Of a DNA stretch of 38,695 bases, positions 9,414-17,120 are shown one piece after another. Source of the stretch: an uncultured Bacteroidales bacterium (GTDB lineage: Bacteria; Bacteroidota; Bacteroidia; Bacteroidales; UBA932); the NCBI GenBank assembly GCA_949296645.1, contig CASFPH010000018.1, positions 1 through 38,695 of the forward strand, read 5' to 3'. The position numbers and the translations under genes are program-made. The stretch's first letter is position 1. Each line of letters starts with the position of its first letter. The notes under the pieces were generated by a model. That model was not told the DNA's origin. It ran no database searches and saw only the letters and a list, made by a program, of their open reading frames with translations.

Positions 9414-10250
9414 ATGCGTCTGATAGCTGATAGCGGCTCAACGAAAGTCGACTGGAGGGCGATAGCCTCTGATGGAACGGTCGTTTCCGTTTCAACCGAA
9501 GGGATAAACCCTGTTTTCCAAAGCGAAGATCATATCGTGGAGATTCTCCAGAAATTCCTTTTTCCTGTATTGGGAGCTGAAGTACGGGAAATATTCTTTT
9601 ATGGAGCGGGAGTCATTTCTGAAGCTACCTGCAATGTTCTTGAAAGAGCGTTCAAGAGGGTGTTCAGTAATCCCGAATGCAGTTTTGCATCCGATGTGCT
9701 TGGAGCGGCAAGGGCGTTGTGCGGGGATAATCCTGGAATCGCATGCATTATGGGTACCGGTTCGAATACCTGCTTTTATGACGGAAAAGACATTGTGAAG
9801 AATGTCAAGGCCTGCGGATTCATTCTCGGAGACGAGGGAAGCGGCGGTGTTCTGGGGAAAAACTTCATAGCTGATTATCTGAAAGGTCTTCTTCCCGAAC
9901 ATATAGAATCGGAATTCAGAAAAAGATATGCGCTGGATTATGCCTCCGTGGTTGAAAAGGTTTACAAGTCTCCTCTTCCGAGCAGGTTTCTTGCCTCATT
10001 TTCTCCTTTTATAAACGAGTTCAGGGAAGACCCTCATATAAATGCGATGTTGAGCAGATGTTTCAGGGATTTTTTCACAAGGAACATATGGCAATATGAC
10101 TATAGAAATTACAAGGTCAATCTTGTCGGTTCTGTCGCATACTATTATTCGGATATATTGGACAAGGTTGCCGTCGAATGCGGTGCAACTCTTGGAATCA
10201 TTATGAAAAACCCTATTGAAGGATTGGTAGAATATCATAAAAACAGGTAG
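9414..10250 (+). CDS. BadF/BadG-type sugar kinase, probable amino-sugar (MurNAc/GlcNAc) kinase
   Basis: A 278-residue ASKHA-fold kinase. ADSGSTKVDW (residues about 5-14) is the phosphate-1 loop, GTGSNTC (about 120-126) the phosphate-2/adenosine region, and GDEGSGGVLGK (about 140-150) a conserved family stretch. The family includes N-acetylglucosamine kinases and the Tannerella MurNAc kinase MurK. It ends two bases before murQ, whose substrate is MurNAc 6-phosphate, so 6-phosphorylation of MurNAc is the most economical role, with GlcNAc phosphorylation as alternative. The protein has no signal peptide or membrane span, so it acts in the cytoplasm. No clear promoter lies in the 30 bases upstream; it may be read from the pyrG promoter. 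The family is firm and the substrate is inferred from context. Confidence 0.88.
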   Translation: MRLIADSGSTKVDWRAIASDGTVVSVSTEGINPVFQSEDHIVEILQKFLFPVLGAEVREIFFYGAGVISEATCNVLERAFKRVFSNPECSFASDVLGAARALCGDNPGIACIMGTGSNTCFYDGKDIVKNVKACGFILGDEGSGGVLGKNFIADYLKGLLPEHIESEFRKRYALDYASVVEKVYKSPLPSRFLASFSPFINEFREDPHINAMLSRCFRDFFTRNIWQYDYRNYKVNLVGSVAYYYSDILDKVAVECGATLGIIMKNPIEGLVEYHKNR

Positions 10251-10252
10251 TC

Positions 10253-11071
10253 ATGAAAGTCACTGAGCAGTCTTCAAATTACAATAATCTGGACAAAATG
10301 TCCGTAAAGGAACTTCTTGAAAACATAAACAGGGAAGACCAGCATGTCGCTCTTGCCGTAAAGGAATGTATTCCGCAGATCGAGAAACTTGTGGAAGGAA
10401 TAGTGGAGCGTATGAAAAAGGGGGGACGTTTGTTTTATCTCGGAGCCGGAACGAGCGGCAGACTGGGTATTCTGGACGCATCGGAGATACCTCCGACATA
10501 CGGGGCTCCTTATGATCTTGTCATAGGATTGATTGCCGGCGGGGATACTGCCATAAGAAAGGCCGTAGAGGATGCCGAGGACAGCCTTACAGGAGGTTGG
10601 GATGACATGCAGAAATACAATATCGGGGATAATGACGTTGTTGTCGGGATAGCGGCGTCCGGTACTACCCCATATGTTATAGGCGCAGTCAGGGAAGCGA
10701 GAAAGAGGGGATTGCTTACGGCGTGTATTACCTGTAACCCTGGCGCACCTGTTACTGAAGAAGTGGATATCCCGATAGTGGCGGTGGTAGGTCCTGAATT
10801 TGTTACGGGAAGTACTAGAATGAAATCAGGTACGGCGCAGAAGCTGATACTGAATATGATTTCTACATCGACCATGATCAAGCTTGGTCATGTAAAAGGC
10901 AACAAGATGGTGGATATGCAGCTTACCAATGCCAAACTTGTCGACAGGGGTACGAGGATGATTATGGAAGAGGCGAAAATCGAGGATTACGATTATGCAA
11001 AATCCCTTTTGTTGGAGCATGGTTCGGTAAGGAAAGCTGTGGATTATTACAAGTCCCTGAATGTACAGTAA
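10253..11071 (+). CDS. murQ: N-acetylmuramic acid 6-phosphate etherase
   Basis: A 272-residue SIS-domain enzyme that cleaves the lactyl ether of MurNAc 6-phosphate to GlcNAc 6-phosphate and D-lactate in peptidoglycan recycling or salvage. Diagnostic stretches are FYLGAGTSGRLGILDASEIP (about 62-81), GIAASGTTPYV (about 132-142) and TGSTRMKSGTAQK (about 186-198). The catalytic glutamates equivalent to E. coli Glu83 and Glu114 appear as Glu78 and Glu109, keeping the 31-residue spacing. The protein is slightly shorter than E. coli MurQ, with a trimmed C-terminus. It follows the kinase by two bases, and recR starts inside its last codons. The D-lactate product gives a possible, unproven, connection with the LUD-domain (lactate-utilisation-like) protein four genes on. 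Confidence 0.96.
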   Translation: MKVTEQSSNYNNLDKMSVKELLENINREDQHVALAVKECIPQIEKLVEGIVERMKKGGRLFYLGAGTSGRLGILDASEIPPTYGAPYDLVIGLIAGGDTAIRKAVEDAEDSLTGGWDDMQKYNIGDNDVVVGIAASGTTPYVIGAVREARKRGLLTACITCNPGAPVTEEVDIPIVAVVGPEFVTGSTRMKSGTAQKLILNMISTSTMIKLGHVKGNKMVDMQLTNAKLVDRGTRMIMEEAKIEDYDYAKSLLLEHGSVRKAVDYYKSLNVQ

Positions 11072-11681
11072 ATATTCTTCACAGTTGCTGGACAAGGCAG
11101 TCGACGAACTTGCTTCACTGCCGGGAATCGGGCGGAAAACAGCATTGAGACTGGCTCTTTATCTGATGAAACAACCGCAGGAAAATGTAGAACGTTTCAG
11201 CGCATCTTTCGTCAACATGAGAAAGAATCTCAAATATTGCAGATGCTGCAATATGATTTCCGACAATGATCTTTGTCCTGTCTGTTCCGATGCCGGAAGG
11301 AACCGCTCCGTAATCTGCGTTGTGGAAAGCATACGAGACGTCATGAGTATAGAGAATACAGATCATTATAAAGGGCTGTATTTCGTACTTGGGGGAATCA
11401 TATCTCCGATGGACGGTATAGGACCTTCGGACCTTCCCATAGACAGATTGCTTGAAAGGGCATCGGCAGAGGATACCAGAGAGGTGATATTGGCGCTCAA
11501 TACTTCGCCTGAAGGAGAGACAACCTCCTTTTACATATACCGCAAACTTTCCGTGCTTGGTATTGTCGTTTCAACCATTGCCAGAGGCATAGGATTCGGA
11601 GACGACCTTGAATATGCCGATGAATTTACGCTCGGAAAATCAATAGAAAACAGACAATTGTTTAAACCGGATAAATTTTGA
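11061..11681 (+). CDS. recR: Recombination protein RecR
   Basis: A 206-residue recombination mediator that, with RecO and RecF, loads RecA at single-strand gaps. The order is helix-hairpin-helix LPGIGRKTALRLALYL (about residues 19-34), a four-cysteine zinc finger CRCC...CPVC (about 53-72), then a Toprim domain (VVESIRDVMSIE and downstream). The length is normal. The ATG at 11061 lies 11 bases inside murQ in a different frame. This start gives the expected N-terminal helix before the HhH motif, and the next in-frame Met comes only after it. Translation is therefore probably coupled to murQ. Sitting between murQ and a sugar-type symporter, RecR is a housekeeping gene inside an otherwise catabolic group. 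Confidence 0.97.
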   Translation: MYSKYSSQLLDKAVDELASLPGIGRKTALRLALYLMKQPQENVERFSASFVNMRKNLKYCRCCNMISDNDLCPVCSDAGRNRSVICVVESIRDVMSIENTDHYKGLYFVLGGIISPMDGIGPSDLPIDRLLERASAEDTREVILALNTSPEGETTSFYIYRKLSVLGIVVSTIARGIGFGDDLEYADEFTLGKSIENRQLFKPDKF

Positions 11682-11685
11682 TATT

Positions 11686-13176
11686 ATGGCACATACGTTT
11701 CCAGTATCATGGCTTATAGTTTCCTTTGTTCTGTATACGGCCCTTCTTTTTCTGGTGTCGTGGCTTACATCAAGGAAGAACGACGGGAACTCGTTTTTTT
11801 CAGGAGGCAGACGGACCCCCTGGTATATTGTGACATACGGTATGATAGGTACATCGATTTCCGGAGTTACGTTCATTTCCGTTCCGGGGAACGTGCTGAA
11901 CCAGAATTTTTATTACATGCCTCTGGTGCTCGGATTCATGGTCGGATATGTAGTTATAGCGAAAGTGCTTCTTCCGTTGTATTACAGGATGAATCTGACA
12001 TCCATCTATACGTATCTTGAACGCCGTTTCGGATTCTTTACCTACAGGACCGGGGCTGCAGTCTTCATGGTTTCGAGGATTCTCGGAGCAGCAGTGAGGA
12101 TATTCGTGGTTGTACTTGTCCTGCATGCCTTCCTGCCTGCCGGTACGGTGCCGTTCTGGGTAGTGGCGATGATTTTCATGTTCCTGATATTCCTTTATAC
12201 CTTTAAGGGAGGTGTCAGAACTATAATATGGACGGATGTCCTCCAGACTACGTTCATGCTTCTTGCAGTATTTCTTACACTCTATTCCATAGCGGACAGG
12301 ATGGACTGGTCGGCAGGAGATATGCTGAGGGTTGTTACGGCTTCGGACTACGCCAGCTGGTTTGACTGGGAATGGAGCAGTTCCACAAATGCCGTGAAAC
12401 AGTTCATTTCCGGAATATTCATAACGGTTGTGATGACCGGACTGGATCAGGAAATGATGCAGAAAAACCTGAGTTGCAAGAATATCGGGGATGCACAGAA
12501 AAATATGTATTCAACTGGAGTAACCCTTGTCGTGGTGAATTATTTTTTCCTTATGCTGGGTGCGATACTTGCGGTTTACGTGAATGAACGTTTGGGCGGC
12601 ATGCAGGGAATCGGACTTGCGGATGCTTCCGGCTTTTTTACCAAGGCGCAGACAGACAAGCTGTTTCCTACCATAGCGAGCGAGTATCTCGGTCTCGGTG
12701 TAGGCCTGTTTTTCATAATCGGTCTGATATCCGCTTCGTATCCGAGTGCCGGAGGGGCGCTGACTTCGCTTACCACTTCATACTGTATAGATTTCGCCGG
12801 ATTCAATACGAGAACGGATCTTGATGCCGCCAGAAAAGAACGGATCAGAAAAACCGCACATGCCGGTTTTACAGTTCTGTTTTTCGTGCTTATAGTCTTG
12901 CTGTATATATTGAACAACCAGACGGTGATAGATCTGGTCTATATGCTGGCATCATATACCTACGGACCGTTGCTCGGATTTTTCTTTTTCGGAATACTTA
13001 CCAGGTATCAGGTGAAGGACAAGGCCATGCCTTATATTGCAATAATGTCTCCTGTACTGTGTTACATTCTGGACAGGATTTCGTCTGTAATATTCGGTTT
13101 CGGTTTCGGATTTACAATCCTTATAGTGAACGGCCTGATAACTTTTATCGCAATGTATATTTTCAGAAAAAAGTAA
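11686..13176 (+). CDS. Sodium:solute symporter (SSS family)
   Basis: A 496-residue polytopic inner-membrane protein with about 12-13 hydrophobic segments. The SSS family pattern is visible in FFSGGRRTPWYIVTYGMIGT near the N-terminus, ISGVTFISVPG (TM1-2, sodium-site region) and the GGVRTIIWTDVLQ motif at about residue 180, typical of the sugar/SGLT-like branch. Such carriers import sugars, sialic acid or other organics with sodium. It begins four bases after recR in the same unit as the kinase and murQ. Import of MurNAc, another amino sugar or an anhydro-sugar is a reasonable inference, because Tannerella forsythia has a dedicated inner-membrane MurNAc transporter gene beside its kinase and murQ. 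The sequence itself does not prove the substrate. Confidence 0.93.
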   Translation: MAHTFPVSWLIVSFVLYTALLFLVSWLTSRKNDGNSFFSGGRRTPWYIVTYGMIGTSISGVTFISVPGNVLNQNFYYMPLVLGFMVGYVVIAKVLLPLYYRMNLTSIYTYLERRFGFFTYRTGAAVFMVSRILGAAVRIFVVVLVLHAFLPAGTVPFWVVAMIFMFLIFLYTFKGGVRTIIWTDVLQTTFMLLAVFLTLYSIADRMDWSAGDMLRVVTASDYASWFDWEWSSSTNAVKQFISGIFITVVMTGLDQEMMQKNLSCKNIGDAQKNMYSTGVTLVVVNYFFLMLGAILAVYVNERLGGMQGIGLADASGFFTKAQTDKLFPTIASEYLGLGVGLFFIIGLISASYPSAGGALTSLTTSYCIDFAGFNTRTDLDAARKERIRKTAHAGFTVLFFVLIVLLYILNNQTVIDLVYMLASYTYGPLLGFFFFGILTRYQVKDKAMPYIAIMSPVLCYILDRISSVIFGFGFGFTILIVNGLITFIAMYIFRKK

Positions 13177-13177
13177 T

Positions 13178-13798
13178 ATGGAAATACTTGAATTGACTGC
13201 ATCCAATCTTAGAAAACACGGATTCGAAGCCGAAACGGTATCTACTTTGCAGGACGCCGCCGCAATACTTGAAAGAGAGCGTCTGAAAACCTCGCCCGTT
13301 ATTTTTTCTTACGGTGATTCCGTTACTGTGAGAAAAACCGGTCTTATAGAGAAATATCGCGGTATGGACGGTTTTCTCGACGGCTTTGACAAGGATTTGC
13401 CGAGACAGGAAAATCTGAAGATACGCAGGAAGGCCCTGATGTCTGATTTTTTCTTTACAGGAGTGAACGCGATAATCTCCGACGGAAGGATGGTCTGGCT
13501 TGACATGATCGGGAACAGAATATCTCCTGTGATCTTCGGACCGGAGAGGGTGGTTATTCTTGCCGGAAGAAACAAAATAGTTGGAACGCAGGACGAAGCC
13601 GTAAAAAGGATAAAGACGATATCCGCACCGCAGAATGCGATACGGCATGTGAACTTCCGAACCCCATGTCAGAAGACCGGTGTGTGCATGGATTGCAATT
13701 CAAAGGACAGAATATGCAGTTCTTGGCTGATTATGGAAAGATGTGTTCCTGCAGGAAGAATCATGGTCGTTCTCATAGACGAGGATCTGGGATTTTGA
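13178..13798 (+). CDS. LUD-domain (LutC/YkgG-like) protein
   Basis: A 206-residue protein of the LUD (DUF162) family. The core stretch ALMSDFFFTGVNAIISDGRM followed by GPERVVILAGRNKIV (about residues 87-131) is characteristic. Near the C-terminus are closely spaced cysteines, Cys164, Cys170, Cys173 and Cys180 in the form C-x5-C-x2-C-x6-C, known in the stand-alone branch of the family and suggestive of a metal or Fe-S site. LutC is part of the LutABC lactate oxidation complex, but no lutA or lutB is present here, so lactate use cannot be claimed. The start is one base after the symporter stop. Co-transcription with murQ, whose by-product is D-lactate, is intriguing but may be coincidence. Confidence 0.85.
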   Translation: MEILELTASNLRKHGFEAETVSTLQDAAAILERERLKTSPVIFSYGDSVTVRKTGLIEKYRGMDGFLDGFDKDLPRQENLKIRRKALMSDFFFTGVNAIISDGRMVWLDMIGNRISPVIFGPERVVILAGRNKIVGTQDEAVKRIKTISAPQNAIRHVNFRTPCQKTGVCMDCNSKDRICSSWLIMERCVPAGRIMVVLIDEDLGF

Positions 13799-13808
13799 CA
13801 TGCTGATT

Positions 13809-13838
13809 TTGAACTTAAGTTAAAAACAACTACCTTTG
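13809..13838 (+). promoter_or_regulatory. Bacteroidota promoter for corA leader
   Basis: TTG at 13809-13811 and TACCTTTG at 13831-13838 are separated by 19 bases, an exact fit to the -33/-7 consensus of the phylum. Transcription should start at about 13842-13845, giving a leader of roughly 200 bases before the corA ATG at 14046. Confidence 0.75.
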
Positions 13839-13866
13839 CGCCAGTTTTAAATTCCTATAAAAGATT

Positions 13867-13968
13867 ATGGATGACTCGTATGGTTCCTGTTATATATTCA
13901 TATCTGCCTTTTGCGGCAGATTGTGCGGGCGACCGTATGATGTCCGTATGGGGTGCCGTACGTTTTAA
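13867..13968 (+). CDS. Possible 33-codon leader ORF, cysteine-rich
   Basis: ATG at 13867 opens a frame of 33 sense codons ending TAA at 13966-13968, inside the predicted corA leader. The peptide begins MDDSYGSC and has four cysteines (positions 8, 16, 20, 30) and four arginines. The start is preceded by the A-rich AAAAGATT, which suits initiation in this phylum. Its stop codon falls exactly at the T-run of a terminator-like hairpin, so ribosomes translating it would cover both strands of that hairpin. It could be a regulatory leader peptide, a small protein or chance. I recognise no family. Confidence 0.22.
   Translation: MDDSYGSCYIFISAFCGRLCGRPYDVRMGCRTF
13902..13921 (+). promoter_or_regulatory. 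Leader hairpin H1 upstream of corA
   Basis: ATCTGCC (13902-13908) is perfectly complementary to GGCAGAT (13915-13921) around a six-base loop TTTTGC. It is a stable 7-bp stem in the transcript starting near 13843, the first of three hairpins in the corA leader. Confidence 0.45.
13945..13966 (+). terminator. Terminator-like hairpin H2 in the corA leader (candidate attenuator)
   Basis: CGTATGG (13945-13951) pairs with CCGTACG (13956-13962), seven pairs with one G-U, around loop GGTG, and is followed at once by TTTT (13963-13966). This resembles a short intrinsic terminator about 120 bases into the transcript and upstream of corA. The same 3' strand could instead pair with an identical CGTATGG at 13877-13883, giving a possible alternative fold that would remove the terminator. 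Confidence 0.45.
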
Positions 13969-13976
13969 GGTCCGAT

Positions 13977-14040
13977 GGTGATTATTGTTTCTTCGCAGCG
14001 GAATTTCCGCTTATAAATGAAGTCTAACGCAATAATCATC
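13977..14040 (+). promoter_or_regulatory. Long stem H3 ending just before corA start
   Basis: GGTGATTATTG (13977-13987) pairs with CAATAATCATC (14030-14040), 11 pairs with one G-U. Inside it, CTTC/GAAG and a six-pair hairpin AGCGGA/TCCGCT (13997-14002 with 14006-14011) can stack. The outer stem ends five bases before the corA ATG, so it could limit ribosome access or act as a stability element. Confidence 0.45.
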
Positions 14041-14045
14041 GAATC

Positions 14046-14993
14046 ATGGTAGAAATATTTTACAAAGACGGCGGCAGGGTAAGCACCTCTGATCAGATAA
14101 ATTTTTTGGAAGAGCTGGGACTTGATGATGTCCTGTGGATTGACCTTTCTTCTCCATCTGGTGAAGAAAAAAGATCCGTTGAGGCCTTTCTTGATACGAC
14201 GCTCCAGAGCCGTCTGCAGGCAGAGGAGATCGAAAGTTCTTCACGTTATTCCGAGTCGGAAGTCGCTATTTTCGCCAATACCAACTTTCTTATACCCGGA
14301 CCTGAACATTATTCCATGGAAACCGTCTCGTTCATATTGAGCGAAGGGGTCCTTGTTACGATAAGGGATGTTTCGTTAAGGAGTTTCATAGATATCCAAA
14401 GGCGTATCCTCACGCAGTCGAGAATGTTTCCCACAGGATATCATATCATGGTAGGTATTCTGGAAAACAGAATCGACCTCGATGCCGACATGATAGAGAT
14501 AATGGCCAAGGAAATCGCACAGTTCAGCAGGAGGGCGAGTCTCGGTGAGGATGTGAGCGAAGAGTTTCTTCTTGACATAAACCAGCTTCAGGAAAATACA
14601 ATGGTCGTGAGGGAGAATATAGTCGACAAGCAGAGGATGATATCCGCTATTCTGAAAAGCGACAAGTTCCCGAGGGATGTCTATACGAAACTCAATGTCC
14701 TTATAAAGGACGTAGGTTCATTGATAAACCATACCAATTTCAGTTTTGAAAGACTTGAATTCCTCCAGAATACCGTGTTGGGTCTTATCAATCTCGAGCA
14801 GAACAAGATAATGAAGATTTTCACGTTTGCATCGCTGCTTTTCATGCCTGCTACCGTGATCGCCAGCATATTCGGAATGAATGTGGAACTTCCCATATTT
14901 GGGGGGAGACTGGACTTTATCCTGATTGTGGCCTTCATGCTCCTGACGATATTCGTGGCATTCGTGTATTTCAGAAAAAGGAAAATGCTTTAG
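14046..14993 (+). CDS. corA: CorA-family magnesium/divalent cation transporter
   Basis: A 315-residue inner-membrane channel for Mg2+ (sometimes Co2+/Ni2+). A soluble N-terminal alpha/beta and coiled-helix domain of about 250 residues is followed by two C-terminal membrane helices. The first ends in the signature GMN (IFGMNVELP, about residues 277-285), which forms the selectivity loop, and the second (FILIVAFMLLTIFVAFVYF) ends in the basic tail FRKRKML typical of CorA. The length is normal. It has its own promoter and an unusually structured leader of about 200 bases, suggesting post-transcriptional control. It is convergent with recG, the stop codons being only 21 bases apart with no obvious terminator between. 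Confidence 0.95.
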   Translation: MVEIFYKDGGRVSTSDQINFLEELGLDDVLWIDLSSPSGEEKRSVEAFLDTTLQSRLQAEEIESSSRYSESEVAIFANTNFLIPGPEHYSMETVSFILSEGVLVTIRDVSLRSFIDIQRRILTQSRMFPTGYHIMVGILENRIDLDADMIEIMAKEIAQFSRRASLGEDVSEEFLLDINQLQENTMVVRENIVDKQRMISAILKSDKFPRDVYTKLNVLIKDVGSLINHTNFSFERLEFLQNTVLGLINLEQNKIMKIFTFASLLFMPATVIASIFGMNVELPIFGGRLDFILIVAFMLLTIFVAFVYFRKRKML

Positions 14994-15014
14994 ATTCCCG
15001 GATCCTGAAGACTT

Positions 15015-17120
15015 CTAACTTATTTCCGAGTAGTCGGTTCTGCAGTGCCTCAGCCTGGAAACCGTTTCTTCCATAATCCTGTTCTCAGGCTCTGAAAGTT
15101 CAGGATCCTTTTCAAGTATTTCCGATGCTGCCTTTTCCGTTTCCCTGAGCAGTTCATTGTCCTTTACCGGGCTTGCAAGTTTAAGGTCGAGGAGCGTACC
15201 GCTCTGTTGCGTGCCTTCCAGGTCTCCCGGGCCTCTCATTTTAAGGTCCGCCTCGGAAAGTTCGAAGCCGTCCTGTGTGGAACACATGAGTTCTATCCTT
15301 TGCCTTGCTTCCTTGCTGAGTCTGTTTCCAGTCATGAGTATGCAGTAAGATTTGTCCGAGTCTCTTCCGACCCTCCCTCTGAGTTGGTGCAATTGTGACA
15401 GTCCGAAGCGTTCCGCGCTTTCTATAACTATTACTGATGCATTCGGTACGTCTACCCCGACTTCGATGACTGATGTTGCCACGAGTATATGTGCCTTGCC
15501 TGATGCGAACAAATTCATGTCGTAGGCCTTGTCTTCGTTTTTCTGTTTCCCGTGAACTACCGCTGTAATGTACTCAGGTGCCTTGAATTCCCCGATTATG
15601 TTCATATAGCCTTCCTGCAGGTTTTTGTAGTCCATTTTTTCTGATTCTTTTATAAGGGGATATACTATGAATACCTGTCTTCCTTCCTTTATCTGGCTTT
15701 TCAGAAAAGCGTACATACGCTGCCTGTCGGCTTCGGTAGAATGGATTGTCTTGACCGGTTTTCTTCCCGGAGGCATTTCGTCTATGACGGATACGTCAAG
15801 ATCGCCGTAGATTGTCATGGCAAGTGTTCTCGGGATCGGTGTGGCTGTCATTACCAGTATGTGCGGGGACGGAACGGATTTAGCCCATAATCTGGATCTC
15901 TGTTCCACTCCGAACCTGTGCTGTTCGTCTATAATGGCCAGTCCTAGTCTGCGGAATACGACTTTTTCCTCTATAAGTGCATGCGTGCCGATGATCATAT
16001 CTATGGAGCCGTCTTCAAGTTCTTCAAGAATATGGTTCCTTTCCTTTGTTTTTGTGCTTCCGGTAAGCAGGGCTGTCCTTACCTTGCTGTTGCCGAAGAA
16101 CTTTATGGCGCTGTTGTAGTGTTGTGCCGCAAGCACTTCGGTAGGAGCCATCAGACATGCCTGAAAACCGTTGTCAATGGCCAGCAGTGCACATAAAAGT
16201 GATACAGCCGTCTTTCCGCTGCCCACATCTCCCTGAAGGAGCCTGTTCATCTGTTTTCCGGACACAAGGTCGTTTCTTATTTCCTTTATTACCCTTTTCT
16301 GTGCGTTTGTAAGCGGAAAGGGCATGCTGTTGTAGCATATATTGAAACTTTCTCCCACCTTTGGCATAACATTGCCTTTGGAAAAGCTTTTCCTGATGTA
16401 TTTCTGCTTCAGCATCGCCAGCTGGAGGAAAAAGAGTTCCTCGAATTTCAGACGTCTGGTGGCTTTGGCAAGTTCATGCAGGCTTTTGGGGAAGTGGATG
16501 TTTTCAAGCGCGTCTTTCAACGGCATCAGACTGTGAGCCTCGATGATTTTGTGGGGAATGGTTTCCCTGATATCCGTACAGCATATGTCAAGCGCCGCTC
16601 GGACAAGTTTTATGAAAACCTTGTTGCCTATTCCGGCCTTTTTCATGTTTTCGGTACTTGGATATATGCCTGCAAGACCAGTACCCGTGTTCAGGCTTCC
16701 TTCGTTGACAGGGTCCATTTCAGGATGTACCATGTTCAGGGAATTTCCGAACTCGGATACCTTTCCGAATATTATATATTCTTTTCCGGGTTTCAGCCTT
16801 TCCATTAGCCATTTTATTCCCTGAAAGAAAACAAGCTCCATCTTGCCGGTCCCGTCGGAAACGGTAACCGTAAGCCTTTTTCTGTGCCTGCCGTCTTCCG
16901 AGATGCTGCAACTGAAAATCCTGGCCCTTATCTGTATCATGCTCATGGACGGAACTGCATCGGAGATGGAGTATATCCTGCTTCTGTCTATGTATCTATA
17001 TGGAAATGTGTGAAGAAGGTCCCTGAAGGTATATATCCCCATTTCTTTTGCCAGGACAGCGGCGCGTTTGGGTCCGGTGCCCGGTAAAAATTGAATGTCT
17101 CTGTCCAATAGATTTGCCAT
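15015..17120 (-). CDS. recG: ATP-dependent DNA helicase RecG
   Basis: A 701-residue superfamily 2 helicase that remodels stalled replication forks and branch-migrates recombination intermediates. An N-terminal wedge/OB region carries LPGTGPKRAAVLAKE (about residues 13-27). The helicase core shows Walker A GDVGSGKTAV (about 292-301), DEQHRFGVEQR (motif II, DEQH, about 394-404), TATPIPRTLAMT (motif III, about 422-433) and the C-terminal QLRGRVGR motif. The length and motif order are standard. The start at 17120 gives a normal N-terminus. A -7-like TATATTTG lies immediately upstream (17132 to 17125 on the minus strand), so the transcript would have almost no 5' leader. The gene is divergent from pdxA. 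Confidence 0.97.
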   Translation of the reverse strand: MANLLDRDIQFLPGTGPKRAAVLAKEMGIYTFRDLLHTFPYRYIDRSRIYSISDAVPSMSMIQIRARIFSCSISEDGRHRKRLTVTVSDGTGKMELVFFQGIKWLMERLKPGKEYIIFGKVSEFGNSLNMVHPEMDPVNEGSLNTGTGLAGIYPSTENMKKAGIGNKVFIKLVRAALDICCTDIRETIPHKIIEAHSLMPLKDALENIHFPKSLHELAKATRRLKFEELFFLQLAMLKQKYIRKSFSKGNVMPKVGESFNICYNSMPFPLTNAQKRVIKEIRNDLVSGKQMNRLLQGDVGSGKTAVSLLCALLAIDNGFQACLMAPTEVLAAQHYNSAIKFFGNSKVRTALLTGSTKTKERNHILEELEDGSIDMIIGTHALIEEKVVFRRLGLAIIDEQHRFGVEQRSRLWAKSVPSPHILVMTATPIPRTLAMTIYGDLDVSVIDEMPPGRKPVKTIHSTEADRQRMYAFLKSQIKEGRQVFIVYPLIKESEKMDYKNLQEGYMNIIGEFKAPEYITAVVHGKQKNEDKAYDMNLFASGKAHILVATSVIEVGVDVPNASVIVIESAERFGLSQLHQLRGRVGRDSDKSYCILMTGNRLSKEARQRIELMCSTQDGFELSEADLKMRGPGDLEGTQQSGTLLDLKLASPVKDNELLRETEKAASEILEKDPELSEPENRIMEETVSRLRHCRTDYSEIS

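Noticed and set aside
13799-14045. M-box or other named magnesium riboswitch before corA
   Set aside because: I could not match the known M-box conserved core; only novel-looking hairpins are visible.
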